Assembly: GCA_963693085.1 (NCBI GenBank)
Contig: OY856412.1
Coordinates: 1,061,916,744 to 1,061,980,743 of the forward strand
Length of the DNA: 64,000 nt
Direction of reading: 5' to 3'
Source: Alisma plantago-aquatica
Lineage: Eukaryota > Streptophyta > Magnoliopsida > Alismatales > Alismataceae
Shown here: positions 10,748 to 21,936 of the stretch, in pieces
Position numbering within the stretch: position 1 is the first letter of the stretch
Layout: every line of letters starts with the position of its first letter
Made by a program: the position numbers and the translations under genes
Notes under the pieces: generated by a model
Seen by the model: only the letters and a program-made list of their open reading frames with translations
What the model was told of the DNA's origin: nothing
The model's database searches: none

Positions 10748-12170
10748 AAATGTGGTCGCAGACCACCTATCAAGGATCGTGTCTGAGAAGGAGAAAGGAC
10801 CTCCCATCAACGACGACTACACCGACAAATCTCTTATGTTGGCCGAAGCCCGAGAAGAAAGCCTACCCTAGTTTGTAGACATCTGCAATTATCTTGCTTG
10901 CGGTGAGCTGCCTCCTGACATTACGTACAATCAGAAGAAGAAACTTCTCGCGGATGTTGAGAACTACTACTGGGATGACCCCCTCCTGTTCAAAAGATGC
11001 GCCGACAACTTATACAGAAGGTGCATCCCAGAAGAAGAAACAACAGACATCCTGAAGCAGTGCCACGCCTCCCCCTATGGTGGTCACCTGGGCAGCGAAA
11101 GAACAGCTGCAAAGGTGCTACAGTCAGGTTTCTACTGGCCTTCCTTATTTAAAGACGCCGCACAGTTTGTGAAGGTTTGCAAAGAGTGTCAGTTTACGGG
11201 GAACATAGGGCGGAGGAACGAAATGCCTATGGCTAGCTGGATCGAAGTAGAGATATTTGATGTATGGGGGATCGATTACATGGGGCCGTTTCCCCCATCC
11301 CGGGGGTATCAGTACATTCTCGTAGCAGTAGATTATGTATCGAAGTGGGTGGAAGCTGTAGCCACCCAAACCTGTGACGCCAAGTCGGTTATAAAGCTTT
11401 TCAAGAAGACCATCTTCCCTCATTTCGGCACCCCGCGCACAATTATCAGCGATGGAGGATCGCACTTTGGAGAAAGATAGTTTGAAGCACTTCTGCGCAA
11501 GTACGGAGTGAAGAACAAGATTGCTACACCCTACCATCCTCAGACGTCGGGGCAGGTAGAGGTTTCCAACAGACAAATCAAGCAGATATTGGAGAAAACT
11601 GTCAGCCGAACTAGGAAAGATTGGTTGATGAAACTTGACGATGCACTCTGGGCCTATCGCACCTCTTACAAAACGCCCATTGGAACCACCCCCTACCGCC
11701 TGATCTACGGGAAATCCTGCCACTTGCCGTTAGAACTGGAACACAAGGCCCTTTGGGCAATCAAGTTCCTAAATATGGACCTAGCCAGAGCAGGAGAAAG
11801 GAGGTTTTTGCAGCTTCAAGAGCTCGAAGAGCTGAGGATGAATGCCTACAAAAATGCAAAAATCTACAAACAGAGGACAAAGTTGTGGCATGATGCCCAT
11901 CTCAGGAGAAAATATGTGAGCGAAGGGGATAAGGTCTTGTTATTCAAGTCCTCTATTCGGATTTTCCCTGGGAAGTTGCAAACAAGGTGGTCTGGACCGT
12001 TCACAGTGTCAAAAATATATCCATCAGGGATGATGGAGCTCTATGACAAAGGCGATCCGTCCAAGGCCTTTCAAGTGAATGGGCACAGGGTGAAAAAGTT
12101 CTACGAAGACGAAGTGTTTGTCAGGAGAGCAGAGACCAGTTTGCAAGATATGGGTACAGATGAGGGCTGA
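10746..12170 (+). pseudogene. Athila-1 integrase
   Basis: After the one-base insertion at 10745 the reading continues in the next frame (ENVVADHLSRI from 10746). A TAG at 10869-10871 sits where Trp is expected and another at 11478-11480 lies inside the core. The HHCC zinc-binding domain is intact (H-x6-H in HASPYGGH near 11065, CKEC near 11178). The DDE triad is present: D in WGIDYMG near 11273, D in ISDGG near 11450, E in GQVEVSN near 11552. The C-terminal region includes a conserved WSGPF block near 11989. Integrase would join element cDNA to the chromosome. The frame ends with TGA at 12168-12170. No chromodomain is seen, as expected for Athila. Confidence 0.9.
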
Positions 12171-12221
12171 GCAAGATATGATCCTACACTGGTCGAGCTG
12201 GCGACGCAAACTACAGTGCTT

Positions 12222-12239
12222 CTCGGGAGGCAACCCGAG
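12222..12239 (+). other. Hairpin just downstream of pol
   Basis: CTCGGG-AGGCAA-CCCGAG: a perfect 6-bp stem with a 6-nt loop, 52 bp after the integrase stop. The left half has a counterpart in Athila-2 at 31516-31526 (GTTGGGAGGC), where Athila-3 has inserted in the loop. Probably an RNA element of Athila transcripts; role unknown. Confidence 0.6.
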
Positions 12240-12739
12240 TTTTATCTTTCCTAGATTAGGATGCAATTTACTTTCCAACAAAACAAACTTTATGAACTGT
12301 AATAAGGCCCGAGTCAGAGCACGCGCCGAGCATGCTGGCTCTTTTGTTTTATGGGTCATCGCTGAATTTTCCGAAGCTTTAACGAGCATTTTTGTCTGAG
12401 GGCAATGGGCTCTGTCCTGACCAATGATGTTTTGCCCGTCAAATGCTTCTTCCCGCTTTCTTTTAAGTTTCTCGGCCGCTTGTTTCAGACCGTTTCGGGC
12501 CTCGGCTCAGCTGGCACGCTGAATCGCTCATATCGGGCCAGAGTCTCTTGGGCGCCGCTAGTGTCGCGACGGTTGACATCCCCGAGCGACAACTGTTACA
12601 TGCATGGGGAGTAAATACCCTTCAATATGGCTAACGGGACCGTCGTCTAGGGAACAACATGTCTTAACCAGTCGACGCGCGCATGCCAGAACTATCCGAT
12701 TTGACACCAGCTGAGTTCGCTATATATACGAAAGGGGGG
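12240..12739 (+). other. Post-pol spacer of Athila-1
   Basis: No protein motif recognised. Includes short frames of 69 and 93 codons without resemblance to known families. GC content is higher than in the neighbouring copia elements and similar to pol. Confidence 0.4.
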
Positions 12740-13300
12740 ACCATCGTGTCGGGCTACCACACTTGTTCACTTTTCAGCCACCTGGAATGCATGCAGTGAT
12801 CCGCCTTTTGCTCGTGTGTCGGCCATCTCGCCTTCACCATGGTACCAGGCGATGTCTCCTATGAGCAAGGGTATAGCCCGACGCACCTCTTACCCGACAC
12901 ATTTTCTTTCGCCCGGCACAAGTTTTGTATCGTGTGCGGGGTATCGATTGACTTGTTGTTTTCTTATCGACCAGCTCGTCTTGTCGCCTGACATCGTTAT
13001 AGACCGACACACTCATCGACCGATAACCCTATCGCCCGACACAAGTGTCTCTTATCGCGCTACAAGACTTGCAGATTTTGTATCGCCCGATACCTTTTTC
13101 ACGAATAACGACCGATTCTGTCTGCCCGATACGCCATATTGGGCGACACGATTTCCTTTGAAACACCCTGTCGGGCAGTCACTCTCTTGAGAACCAATCG
13201 ACCGATACACCATATCAGACGGCAGGGTGTGTGTCGGCCGATTCTTTTCGTGTCAATCTATCGCCCGATGTTTTCTTTCGATGGGCGACACCCTAAATTT
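12740..13300. repeat. Cluster of CCCGACA/TGTCGGG-type motifs in the post-pol region
   Basis: About 15 copies of a short degenerate word (TCGCCCGACA, TATCGCCCGATA and their complements) are spread over 560 bp at irregular spacing and in both orientations. The same word is dense in the U3 and R parts of the element's LTR (about 16140-16940). This is not a regular tandem array. Confidence 0.65.
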
Positions 13301-14434
13301 TGATATAAGTAGAATAGTTATATAATTTTAGCCGTTCTAACATTTCAATAATTGTTGAACTTGATAACAGGAATGGCTCACCTAGATGAAACTACCAGCA
13401 ACAACCGTCGGACAGAAACAACACCAACAAGAAAGGGATGGATTCTTCTTCATATGACGGCTCAAATGGAGGGTTACCTTATTATAGGCTGTTTTCTTCG
13501 GTGGTTTAGGACCATCTCTAGAAACAACACGAGTACGGCGACCAAGGCCTCCGAACAAGTTCGGGGCATTCCGGTTCCGCCCTCCTAAGGGAGAGGGCCC
13601 ACCCTGACTACACACTCCAGGGAACTGAAATGGGACTGATGATCAGTCCTTTTGTTCATGTTCACAACGGAGATTTGGAGAAAAGGTGGGCCAGAAGTGA
13701 ATTTTGAGGGTCTACGCTCCTGCTCAATCTCTCATTGGCAGCAGCGAACCCGATAGGCAACCTCCCAATGGCATGCTACAACTTCGTAGGAGCATATTGC
13801 AGCACATCAGCGAGCGAAGGCACACCTCACTGGCTAAACATTATCTTGCCCTGCTTTCTTCACCACTCTGGGACAGAGTGTGGAGTAAGTTTGGGGGGGG
13901 TACCCGTGTGCCAGTGAGGGAGGTATAAAATTTTTAACTCTTCAAGCTTTCTACGCATGAAATTTTATCTGATGTGCTCTTGCAATAGTTTCCTGTATAT
14001 CTGATGTACGCATGTATGCCATATAAAAATTTCTGAAAATCTTTCCTTTCCAAATTTCTGTCCCTATGCATATGTACAAAGTTGCTGTAATAATGATGAA
14101 AAACCTGTTGCGACTTCTTACAAAGTTTGTTTTCTTTGTACTTAATGGGATGCAAGTTTTGTTATATCTTTTTGATAATACTGCTTCAAACGAACTAAAG
14201 AATATGTTTTGCCATGCCAAAAATTTTCAAAAATATAAATAATCTCGCAAACAGCTAAGAGACAAGTATGGAGAAGGAAAAAGCTGCCCAAACAGCAGAA
14301 ATCTCTTTGTTTTCCCTCGCCCAACAAAAATCCCAAAAAGAGAGAGAAGCCTTGAGAGAATGAATAAAACCATGAGAGCTGTGCCCAATAAAAGAAAAAG
14401 AAAGAAAAAAAAATATATACACCTCTTGTTTTCC
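13301..14434 (+). other. Athila-1 post-pol region, env-like position, no recognisable gene
   Basis: Athila elements often carry an env-like frame here. I see only short frames: 13352-13588 (78 codons) and 13704-13928 (74 codons), plus minus-strand frames up to 122 codons in a purine/pyrimidine-skewed stretch at 14227-14595. No signal peptide, membrane segment or splice pattern is convincing, so I do not call an env gene. The stretch ends at the LINE target duplication. Confidence 0.4.
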
Positions 14435-14450
14435 AAAAGTACCCATCTTT
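14435..14450. repeat. LINE target-site duplication, left copy
   Basis: AAAAGTACCCATCTTT, repeated exactly at 15473-15488 on the far side of the LINE. Confidence 0.95.
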
Positions 14451-15472
14451 TGCGAAGGTCCCAACTAGAGTGCGAGTCTTTGCATGGCTGGTTACTCATG
14501 GCGCTCTTCTGACAAATGCCTGCAGATTGGCAAGGCATATGACCATAGATGGTCTGTGTCCTAGATGTAAGAAAGAGGATGCGACTGTTATCCATGCGCT
14601 GCGTGATTGTGAGAAGGTCAAGCCTCTCTGGATTCAGTTCTTAAGATCCGGCAACTTGACAGAGTTCTTTGGGCAGACTACCATAGTGCATTGGTTGAAG
14701 AGTGCTTATGGTAACTCATATATCACGAAGGAAGTGTTCTGGATGATATGCAGCAACATTTGGAGATTCAGGAACACAGAAGTTTTTGAAGGAGACGTCA
14801 TGTCGATGGAACACCAGCTCCGATCTATTCAGAAGAACATTACGGTTACCACATAATCATGGGCGAGGCAAACTATTGACAATCGACATGACAGGGTATG
14901 GTGCTGGAGGAATTCGGAGTCGGGCACGATCAAGCTGAACGTGGATGCAGTAGTGAAAGGTAAAAAAGCTGCGATAGCGGCGGTAGCTAGAGACGCTCAA
15001 GGGCGGTGGCTCGGGGGATGGTCGAAGAAGATAGGTTGTGCTTCGGTAACCGGGGCGGAATTAGTAGGGATTCACCTAGCCCTGGAACAAGCTCACGTAC
15101 ATGAATGGAGTAGTTGTATCGTGGAAACCGACTGTAAGGTGGCAGTGCAGCTATGCGGTGAAGAGGCAGAACGCTACCCTAAGTTAGCATACTGGCTGTG
15201 TCGAGTGAAGAAGAAGATGATGGAGAGCGTGAGATTACATCACGCAGACCGCGAAAGCAACTCAGTTGCCGATAGAATGGCCAAACGCCAACTCCGGAGC
15301 ACATCACAGGCCCAAGTCTTTAATGGGCCTCCAAATTGGGTTATGAGCCTCTATCTTAGCGAATGTACGTATGTAAATTCGGCTGGCCTGGTAGCTAGCA
15401 ATTCGAGTATGAGGAGAGGGATACCCTTTAATAACCCGTGAGATGTTTTAATATAGTTGATTGTTTCAAAAA
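14451..15472 (+). mobile_element. 5'-truncated L1-type LINE insertion
   Basis: A 1,022-bp insertion bounded by a perfect 16-bp target duplication (14435-14450 and 15473-15488) and ending in an A-run (from 15468), the hallmarks of target-primed reverse transcription. It carries only the last part of ORF2. Its insertion into the post-pol region dates it after Athila-1. Confidence 0.95.
14453..15441 (+). pseudogene. LINE ORF2 C-terminus: zinc-binding region and RNase H
   Basis: One frame runs from the truncation point (KVPTRVRVFAWLV at about 14456) to TGA at 15439-15441, broken by one TAA at 14854-14856. The first part is the zinc-binding region that follows LINE reverse transcriptase, with CPRCKKEDATVIHALRDC near 14560-14613. 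The second part is a type-I RNase H of the kind carried by plant L1 elements: Asp in KLNVDA (near 14932), Glu in TGAELVGIHLAL (near 15055), Asp in VETDCKVA (near 15124) and Asp in NSVADRM (near 15259). All four acidic residues are present, so the domain fold looks intact. It lacks endonuclease and RT because of the 5' truncation and cannot mobilise itself. Confidence 0.9.
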
Positions 15473-15488
15473 AAAAGTACCCATCTTT
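15473..15488. repeat. LINE target-site duplication, right copy
   Basis: Exact copy of 14435-14450, directly after the A-run. Confidence 0.95.
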
Positions 15489-15918
15489 AGGCATGGTAGA
15501 TCCGGGGCAGTGGTACGTAGGATGTGAAATCACTGCTCTAAAGCCAACTGACTTGGACTGCAGGGACCACTCGCCCGCTAATGGACCCTTACCTGGATGG
15601 ACTGATGGGAGACAAGAATGAAAAACCCCAAAAGCCTTTAGCCTACCCTATACACATCTTTCTGCCCCAAAATTAAAGCTGTTTGGTGTGTAAGCTAACT
15701 TCAGAATCATACAACTAAGTCTCGCCGAAGCTGTAGAGAAAAATCTTACTTAAACAATAAGGCAGGAAAAACTAAGTCTTTTGTTCGTATTAAGGCAGCA
15801 TTATCTTTAAGGCATTATGATCTTTGTTTCACTTTTTGGACAAGAAGCCTTCCCGAGCAGAAGAAGCAGCACAAAAAAATAATAGTTTAAATATTGATTG
15901 AGGACAATCAAAATGCTA
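15489..15918 (+). other. Athila-1 sequence between LINE and PPT
   Basis: Continuation of the post-pol region after the LINE. No frame or motif recognised. Confidence 0.5.
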
Positions 15919-15931
15919 AGTTTGGGGGAGT
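15919..15931 (+). other. Polypurine tract of Athila-1
   Basis: AGTTTGGGGGAGT immediately precedes the LTR start TGATAACATC. The same layout is found, degenerate and on the other strand, at 44657-44672 for Athila-3. Confidence 0.85.
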
Positions 15932-17757
15932 TGATAACATCAGTTTTTGTGACGTTTTTGCCCTTTATTTTGTTATCAAAACTGCCCTTTTCTGCTATTT
16001 TCCTCTATTTTATTAGCATTTTCGCAATAATTGGTGAAGCTATGTTCTAACTCCAATATTTCCAATCTTTGCAGTATTTCCTTTCCATTTTGATGACAAT
16101 AAGGGCCGACTCCGGCACACGAATAAGTCAAAGTCTTTTCGCCCTGCAGACGCCCGATATAGACCCCGCCCGACAGGGCAGAACGACTCAGTAGCGCGAC
16201 TCAAAGGGGCGCTGCGCGACAGGAATGTGTCGACCGACACACCTTCTACCCGACAGGGAGCCAAAGCCGCCCCGACGACCTAGCTTGTCAGGCAACACGG
16301 CCACCCACCGGCAGGCGTGCCGCCCAGCACGTGACCGATAGCCAACACCCCACGTCGAGAGATGTCCAGTATCATCTGTCCGACGACTGGTGTTTAAAGT
16401 GGCCACGTGGCGCTTCGAGCACCACGCCTTCTCACCAACCAGCTGACTATAAATAGTAGCTACAGGGAGCCGAAAAGACAGTTCGCAATTTTGGCAAGTC
16501 CACAGGCAGACAGTTAGACAGTTGGAGCCTTGAATTCAGACAGTTGGGAGCTCGAGCGAGGAGACTCCGAGAGGATACGTATCGTGCCCCAGTGCTCGTC
16601 TCGGGCGACACTAGGTGAGCTTCTCCCCATCCCGAGAGGGAGGGGACAATTCACTTAGGACCGTTCCGGGCGACACTGTGGGCCGATATCGGCCAACGAG
16701 GATGAACGATACAAGCGCCCGACAGCAATAATGCGTAGTTCTTAGCCCGACACGATATCAACCCGATACGCTTAGCCTGTTGAGCATGCCGCCCGAGAGG
16801 GTGTGCCTCCCGACATGAGCGTATCGGCCAGAGCCCTTGATCAATACAGTCGACAGTCGGTGCGTGCCGCCCGAGAGGGTGTGTCGCCCGACACCTCTGT
16901 ATCGGGCTAGGCCTCTGACAGATATCGGGCAGGAGAGCTACTGCATCCTGTCGCCCTTCTACATCAAGGAGGCGACACCTATCTTTTATTTCTGTTATTT
17001 AATTCTTTATTATATGCAATGTATTAAACTCTTTCATGTTTATGGAAATAGAAAGGTTTAATTACTTGTGCTCTATGCTTGGTGTACAATGTTGGATGAC
17101 TGCTCTGTTTAATATCTGAACGCTAGCTTGCATGATTTGGATCGCGTTTCGATTAGCTACCGAACTGTTTTTCCCGTCACAACAACTTCGAGAGTCGTGT
17201 TGTGGCTCTTGCGTTTGGTCCGATTCTGGAGTACGAGAGTGCCTGGAACGGAGCTGTTTCTGTAACATTCCACTCTAACCAAAGCCCAGCAACCTCGAGA
17301 GGGGTGTTGATGTAGAGGTTAGAGGTACCCGCTCTGAGAGGAGGGGTGCAGGGTGTTACTGCTGCCACTTGTTTTACTATAGTCTTATCCTTTGTACCTT
17401 GCCTGTGCTATAGTCTTTATCTTTCTGCTTCTATTGCATGAAAACCCCTAAAAATTGCTAAATGCCTAAAATCTTAAATCTCTCTTGTAGCTCCATTTGG
17501 AGATAGTTTTCTTGTTTTATTTCGTGACATCTTGTTGTTCCCTTTCGGGAATTTGTATCTCTTTATACCCATCAGAGTGTAGCGTGTCGTTTCATGGTTC
17601 TCAACACTACCCCCTTGTCCCTGTGTTCGACCCCATATGACTACTTCGACCCCGTAAGCAAAGTTGCGGGGGCCTAGAAGGATTCGGGTTTATAAATGTG
17701 AGAGATCGACTACCTCGAATCCGCCTCCACTTTTGGACGCGCGATTTAGGACGGTCA
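15932..17757 (+). repeat. Athila-1 3' LTR (complete, 1,826 bp)
   Basis: Starts TGATAACATCAG after the PPT and ends GATTTAGGACGGTCA. Its right 881 bp match the truncated 5' LTR; its left 945 bp are the only copy in the window. It contains a perfect 14-bp palindrome GGCCGATATCGGCC at 16681-16694 within the CCCGACA-motif cluster. Confidence 0.95.
16448..16456 (+). promoter_or_regulatory. TATA box of the Athila LTR
   Basis: TATAAATAG about 515 bp into the LTR, giving a U3 of about 0.5 kb and an R-U5 of about 1.3 kb. In the 5' copy this promoter lies left of the window, beyond the inserted element. Confidence 0.6.
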
Positions 17758-18109
17758 TCTACTCGTAGATATTTTCCTTACTTGTTCCTGGCATAATTCT
17801 CTCTATTATTTGTTCGTAGTGTAAATTTTCTACCTTGATCTTAGTGTACCTTTTCATTACTTGTTATTAGTGTAATCTTTCTTTATTTGTTCTAGCATAA
17901 TCAAACGTTCAACCAACAGATTTTTCATTTCCTATTCTAATAATTGTTCAAGGTGACCTAGTTCAAGGTTCAATCTTAAAAATGTTGTTCTTTTAGACCA
18001 TCCTTTCTACACTAATAAATTACCTTAATTGGTTGTTTTGCTATTGAAGAGGTTAAAATCTAGGAATCAACCTCACAGTGAATTATTGTGTAATGACGCA
18101 CATCAATTT
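17758..18109 (+). repeat. Athila-2 5' LTR remnant
   Basis: About 350 bp between the Athila-1 3' LTR and the degenerate PBS, in the position expected for the end of a 5' LTR. It is AT-rich and shows no obvious similarity by eye to the Athila-1 LTR. Confidence 0.5.
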
Positions 18110-18128
18110 TGGCATTGTTGCCAAGGAC
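18110..18128 (+). other. Degenerate tRNA-Asp primer-binding site of Athila-2
   Basis: TGGCATTGTTGCCAAGGAC differs from the Athila-1 site at five positions, all of them C to T or G to A. Confidence 0.75.
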
Positions 18129-18447
18129 AATAGATTATTTTTTGAACACCAAAAACTTTGAACATTTTTTTCTCTTCCTCCCAAGTCCCATTCAGATAGT
18201 GATACTCATCCTTCTTGCCGAGTTCCCATTTCGAAAGTCCATTTTTTCTACAATCACTACTAACTCTCAAAATATTAATTTCCTTGTTTAGATCTAGTTG
18301 TGCACGCTATGCTCACAAAATGTTGATTCTGCAGTGCCCATTCTTGATCCAAAAATAGAAAGGAATTTTCACTGTTTAAACCTAACAAATCATCTTAGGA
18401 TGCATGAATAAGAAGTGAATCGTGGGATTGAGTGAGCTCTTACCTCT

Positions 18448-19922
18448 CAAAGGGAGGCTATGTTGGACAAACACAGGGCATGTGACACCATGCTACACGA
18501 GGCCAAACGACAAAAACACTTGAAGGACAATTTAATCCCCAAGATTGCTTATGCACAACATGTCATTGTGCCACTCAACAAAAGCGCTCTACAATTTGAT
18601 ATCCGAACTCAATGGTTCACAATGCCCCAAGCTAACCCCTTCGTCAAAAATAAGAACGATAATTGTCAAAAACATCTTAAAAAGATTTTTAATCTTTGTT
18701 CTTTGCATAAAATCTTGGGCATTTCTGAGACACCATAAAACTGAGATTAATTAAATACTCCCTTTCTGACTAAACTAGTAGCTGGTATACTGCCTTTTAG
18801 GGAGATTGTGTCACCACTTGGGAGGCACTCCAATCCAAATTTATGAAAAAAATATTACCCTTCTTCACTCACTCATGAAATCTGAGGTCTAGTCACCCAT
18901 TTTTCCATGCTCCCAGGAGGGACCTCAGGAAAAGCTTGGGAGAGGTTCAAAGACCTTCTCCTTTGTTACCCTCACCATGATATTCCCCAAGTCCAATTTA
19001 TCAAAATATTTTTACCGCAGCTACGACAACACCAAAAATTTCCTCGATCCCTGATTTGGATTAATTTTATGTTCCATAACCTAGATAGTGAATGGGAGTT
19101 TGTTAAGCGGGATTATGAAACCCAAGCACGACGAGAGTCTAGTGGGGTCCTCAAAGTAACAAAGGCTAAAGAAAATTCCCACATTGGAGACATTATTAAA
19201 AGTCTTAAGATTCTAGTTATGAAACAAGATTTTTTAGAGTCTTCCTTCAATGCCTATGAGAGGAGAGGGCAACATCAAAAAATCAAGTTTGTTGACGCTC
19301 TTTGTGGCATCTTCCAGAAGTATGACCACTCTAACCAACAACGTCAACTCCTCTATGATATTTCCACACAACTAGAAGTTGGAGAGCAAATGGAGGACAT
19401 CAACTCCATCCAAAGTATACTCAGTCAAGCATACTATAACCTGAACCAACCCAAGAATCACCTTGGGCTCCAATATGGCAATCAGACAGGTGATGAAAAT
19501 GCTTCCCAACTTAGACCTTTCCAAGTGAATAACTCAATCTATCCACCCATGTGGTTTGAATACAATAACAACTACATGAATTTTGGGAACCAAGGAAATT
19601 ATCGTGGTAATTTCCAAAACATAGGTGTTTACTAAGGGTAGCAGTATCAAAACTTGAATCAAGAACCACAAATGCCATAAAATGCTCTTTTCCCTTCTCC
19701 TCATAGTAGGATAACTACCCTAGAGTAGGCCATCCTCTCATAGAAGGCCCACCAGAAGGCAACTGATGCTCAGTTAACCCAACTTCTAAATAACCAAAGA
19801 CCTCCCGTCGACACTTTTTGTCGGACAACCTAAAAACAACCCTAAGCACCCTAAACAACTAAAGTTCATCTCCACACATTCTGGAAATCACTATGATCCT
19901 CCTCCTTCTTTAGAGAGACCCA
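18448..19922 (+). pseudogene. Athila-2 gag
   Basis: Two stretches in the same frame (18460-18738 and 18907-19635) carry Athila gag features, including AWERFKDLL and PHHDIPQ near 18937-18990 in the capsid-like domain. The following Gln/Asn-rich tail (to 19635) is typical of the gag C-terminus. Between 18739 and 18906 the match continues in broken form. After the TAA at 19633 the reading decays, and at 19922 it is cut by Copia-A. The frame resumes at 27577 beyond that element. Role of the intact protein: particle assembly. Confidence 0.75.
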
Positions 19923-21923
19923 TGTTGGTATGTGCGCCCATAGAGCCAATCATATGATGATTGTATTGGGGCATCAGATACTTGATTTGATAATCATAAA
20001 GGTAATTTTGTTTATTATGTGTGTATAAACCATGAGATGATGACACACATATAGTAGATGCCTAAATAATTATGTGTCTGGATGACATATCTCTTTAGGT
20101 TGAGGACATGAACAATGAGATCATATGCATGATAAGAGTGCATACATTCCTGTTATGTCCCTAGTTGGATATTATTACAGAAGCAAAATAGATAGCAGTA
20201 ATACATAAGACTATAGTATGTGTTGACTGATGATAGAGTCTCATTAGTTATGATATGTGATATCAAGTCAAACACATAAGTCCTTGTTAGAGAACAATGT
20301 GCCACCACCTTGAGAGTGATACATGGAAAATATTGTATGGTACTCAGAATCATAGTGATAGTGGTGATTGTGGTTTTTAGACCTGAAATCACTGCACTTA
20401 TCACATGTCATTTGAGTAACCTCGAATAAGGTTTGACACAAAGGTGATTCTCAAGTACACTATGGCATATGGGGATTGAATATGAGTGGTGTAGATGTGA
20501 TTTTTCCCTTCTACATGAGTTGATATTCAGGGCCACTTGATAAGTGAGACTGAGAAATGTATGGCCATACTCATGTGAACCAATATATGAATGTGAGCTC
20601 ACATGCAACTCAGATAGTCTACTCTAGTTCAAGGAACATGGATTGAATGTTGAAGAGGATGATGTATCCATGCCTCAAGTTCAATTTGGATATCAGAGAC
20701 AAAGGATATATACTGTCAAGGTAACACCTATCACAGATTGTAGGTTGAAGTTGCTCTCCAACTTTCCAAATTATTTGGGTAGGAATGATGTATTGCTAAA
20801 TATCGCTCATCGATTGTGATGTCATAAGTTAGTTATGGACATTCACGCCACTGTAAATTCGGACCTATAGGGTCATATGCATAGTATGCACTTGGAATAG
20901 GAGTTTATTCATAAATGATGTATAGCTTGATTACTAAAGTGTTTAGGTATTCAATTTAAACAATTGTGGTTGAAAATTGATTGGTTGGACCATGAACCAA
21001 CTGGTTCAAGTATCGAACTGATCAATTCAAGTGTCAGGCCAATTCAAGCAACATTTGTTGAATATTCCCTGAGCTTGACAAGTGAAATGACCATTTCACA
21101 TATGAGACAACCATTTCATTGTATGAAACGGCTATTTCATGGCATGAAATGACCATTTCAAAAGTGAAATGACCAATTCATCATCTAGATTGTCCAGTTC
21201 AATGATCAATTTGATTGGATCAAGGATTGATGATAATGTCATGATTGTGCATTAATTGAATACTGAATAAGAGTATGTTTGAAAATAGGAAAGAAAAAGA
21301 GCCAACCGATTCAAGGGTTGAATTGACCAGTTCACCATTTGTAGTTTCTAGAAAATTCATGAAAAATCCATCTCTTTGACTCTTAGATGGACTGAAAACC
21401 CTGACCCTAGCCTTCCTATAAATATAGGGGTGTTGGGGGCTTCCCAGACACAACAATAAGATCTGACAATTGTGTCCTCTCCGGTTGTGGAAACCAAGAG
21501 CGCCCAAGCAAGTCCTACATGTAAAAGGGAGGGGCAGTAAGGGAGAGACAATAATAGAGAGCGAATCAACTCTAGTAGGTTGACATTCAAATGAACAACT
21601 CCTTCTCGTTGGCTTTGATAGTGAAACATGGAGTTCCTGATGGTGTCATGGACTACAATAGAGTTGAGGAGGCCATTTCCACCCACTAGAAGGATAACAA
21701 CCACCACCGTCTATGGTGGTGCCGCCCCGACAATTGTCCATGTGCAACTTGCAAAAGAAGCACACCACTGCAAATATTGTCACTGGACTTGCTCGAGGAC
21801 TAGGTATATCTATTGCTACCCTCCTTCCTAGATACATCATTGCTGAGGCGATCTCTATGGTATAGAAACTGGGTATTAGTTTTTTGTTTCTACTCCCTTC
21901 TTTGTCGCATCGATTTCCCAATA
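19923..21923 (+). repeat. Copia-A 5' LTR (2.0 kb)
   Basis: TGTTGGTATG ... CCCAATA. Contains TATAAATATA at 21417-21426 and, upstream of it, the palindrome cluster (20985-21345). Confidence 0.9.
20985..21345. repeat. Palindrome cluster in Copia-A U3
   Basis: Repeated units such as TGAAATG-AC-CATTTCA (21145-21160), whose 7-bp arms are perfect complements, plus several close variants (GACCATTTCA, GACCAATTCA). It lies 70-430 bp upstream of the TATA box. Counterpart in the 3' LTR: 26620-27010. Confidence 0.75.
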
Positions 21924-21924
21924 G

Positions 21925-21936
21925 TGGTATCAGAGC
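21925..21936 (+). other. Primer-binding site of Copia-A, initiator tRNA-Met
   Basis: TGGTATCAGAGC, one base after the LTR end. Confidence 0.9.

Larger units (their letters stand above)
6761..17757 (+). mobile_element. Athila-1: Ty3/Gypsy Athila-type retrotransposon, gag-deleted, nested
   Basis: Order on the + strand: truncated 5' LTR (6761-7641), tRNA-Asp PBS (7648), gag tail, PR, RT-RNase H, IN (to 12170), about 3.7 kb of post-pol sequence including a LINE insertion, PPT (15919-15931) and complete 3' LTR (15932-17757). The tRNA-Asp PBS, DLGAS protease and long post-pol region point to the Athila lineage. The first 945 bp of the 5' LTR are missing because the 3.3-kb-LTR element inserted there. 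Pol has five in-frame stops and one frameshift, so the copy cannot encode a working polyprotein. The 3' LTR abuts Athila-2 sequence. The right-hand target duplication would be TCTAC (17758-17762); its partner is off the left edge. Confidence 0.9.

Noticed and set aside
13352..13928. Possible env-like gene of Athila-1
   Set aside because: Only short broken frames, without a convincing signal peptide, membrane segment or splice sites.
14227..14595. 122-codon minus-strand frame with hydrophobic stretches
   Set aside because: It spans the LINE insertion boundary and antisense LINE ORF2, so it is a chance frame in skewed sequence.
16837..17061. 74-codon frame in the Athila-1 3' LTR resembling the one at 6763-6945
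   Set aside because: Similarity is due to the two LTRs being copies of each other; no evidence of coding.
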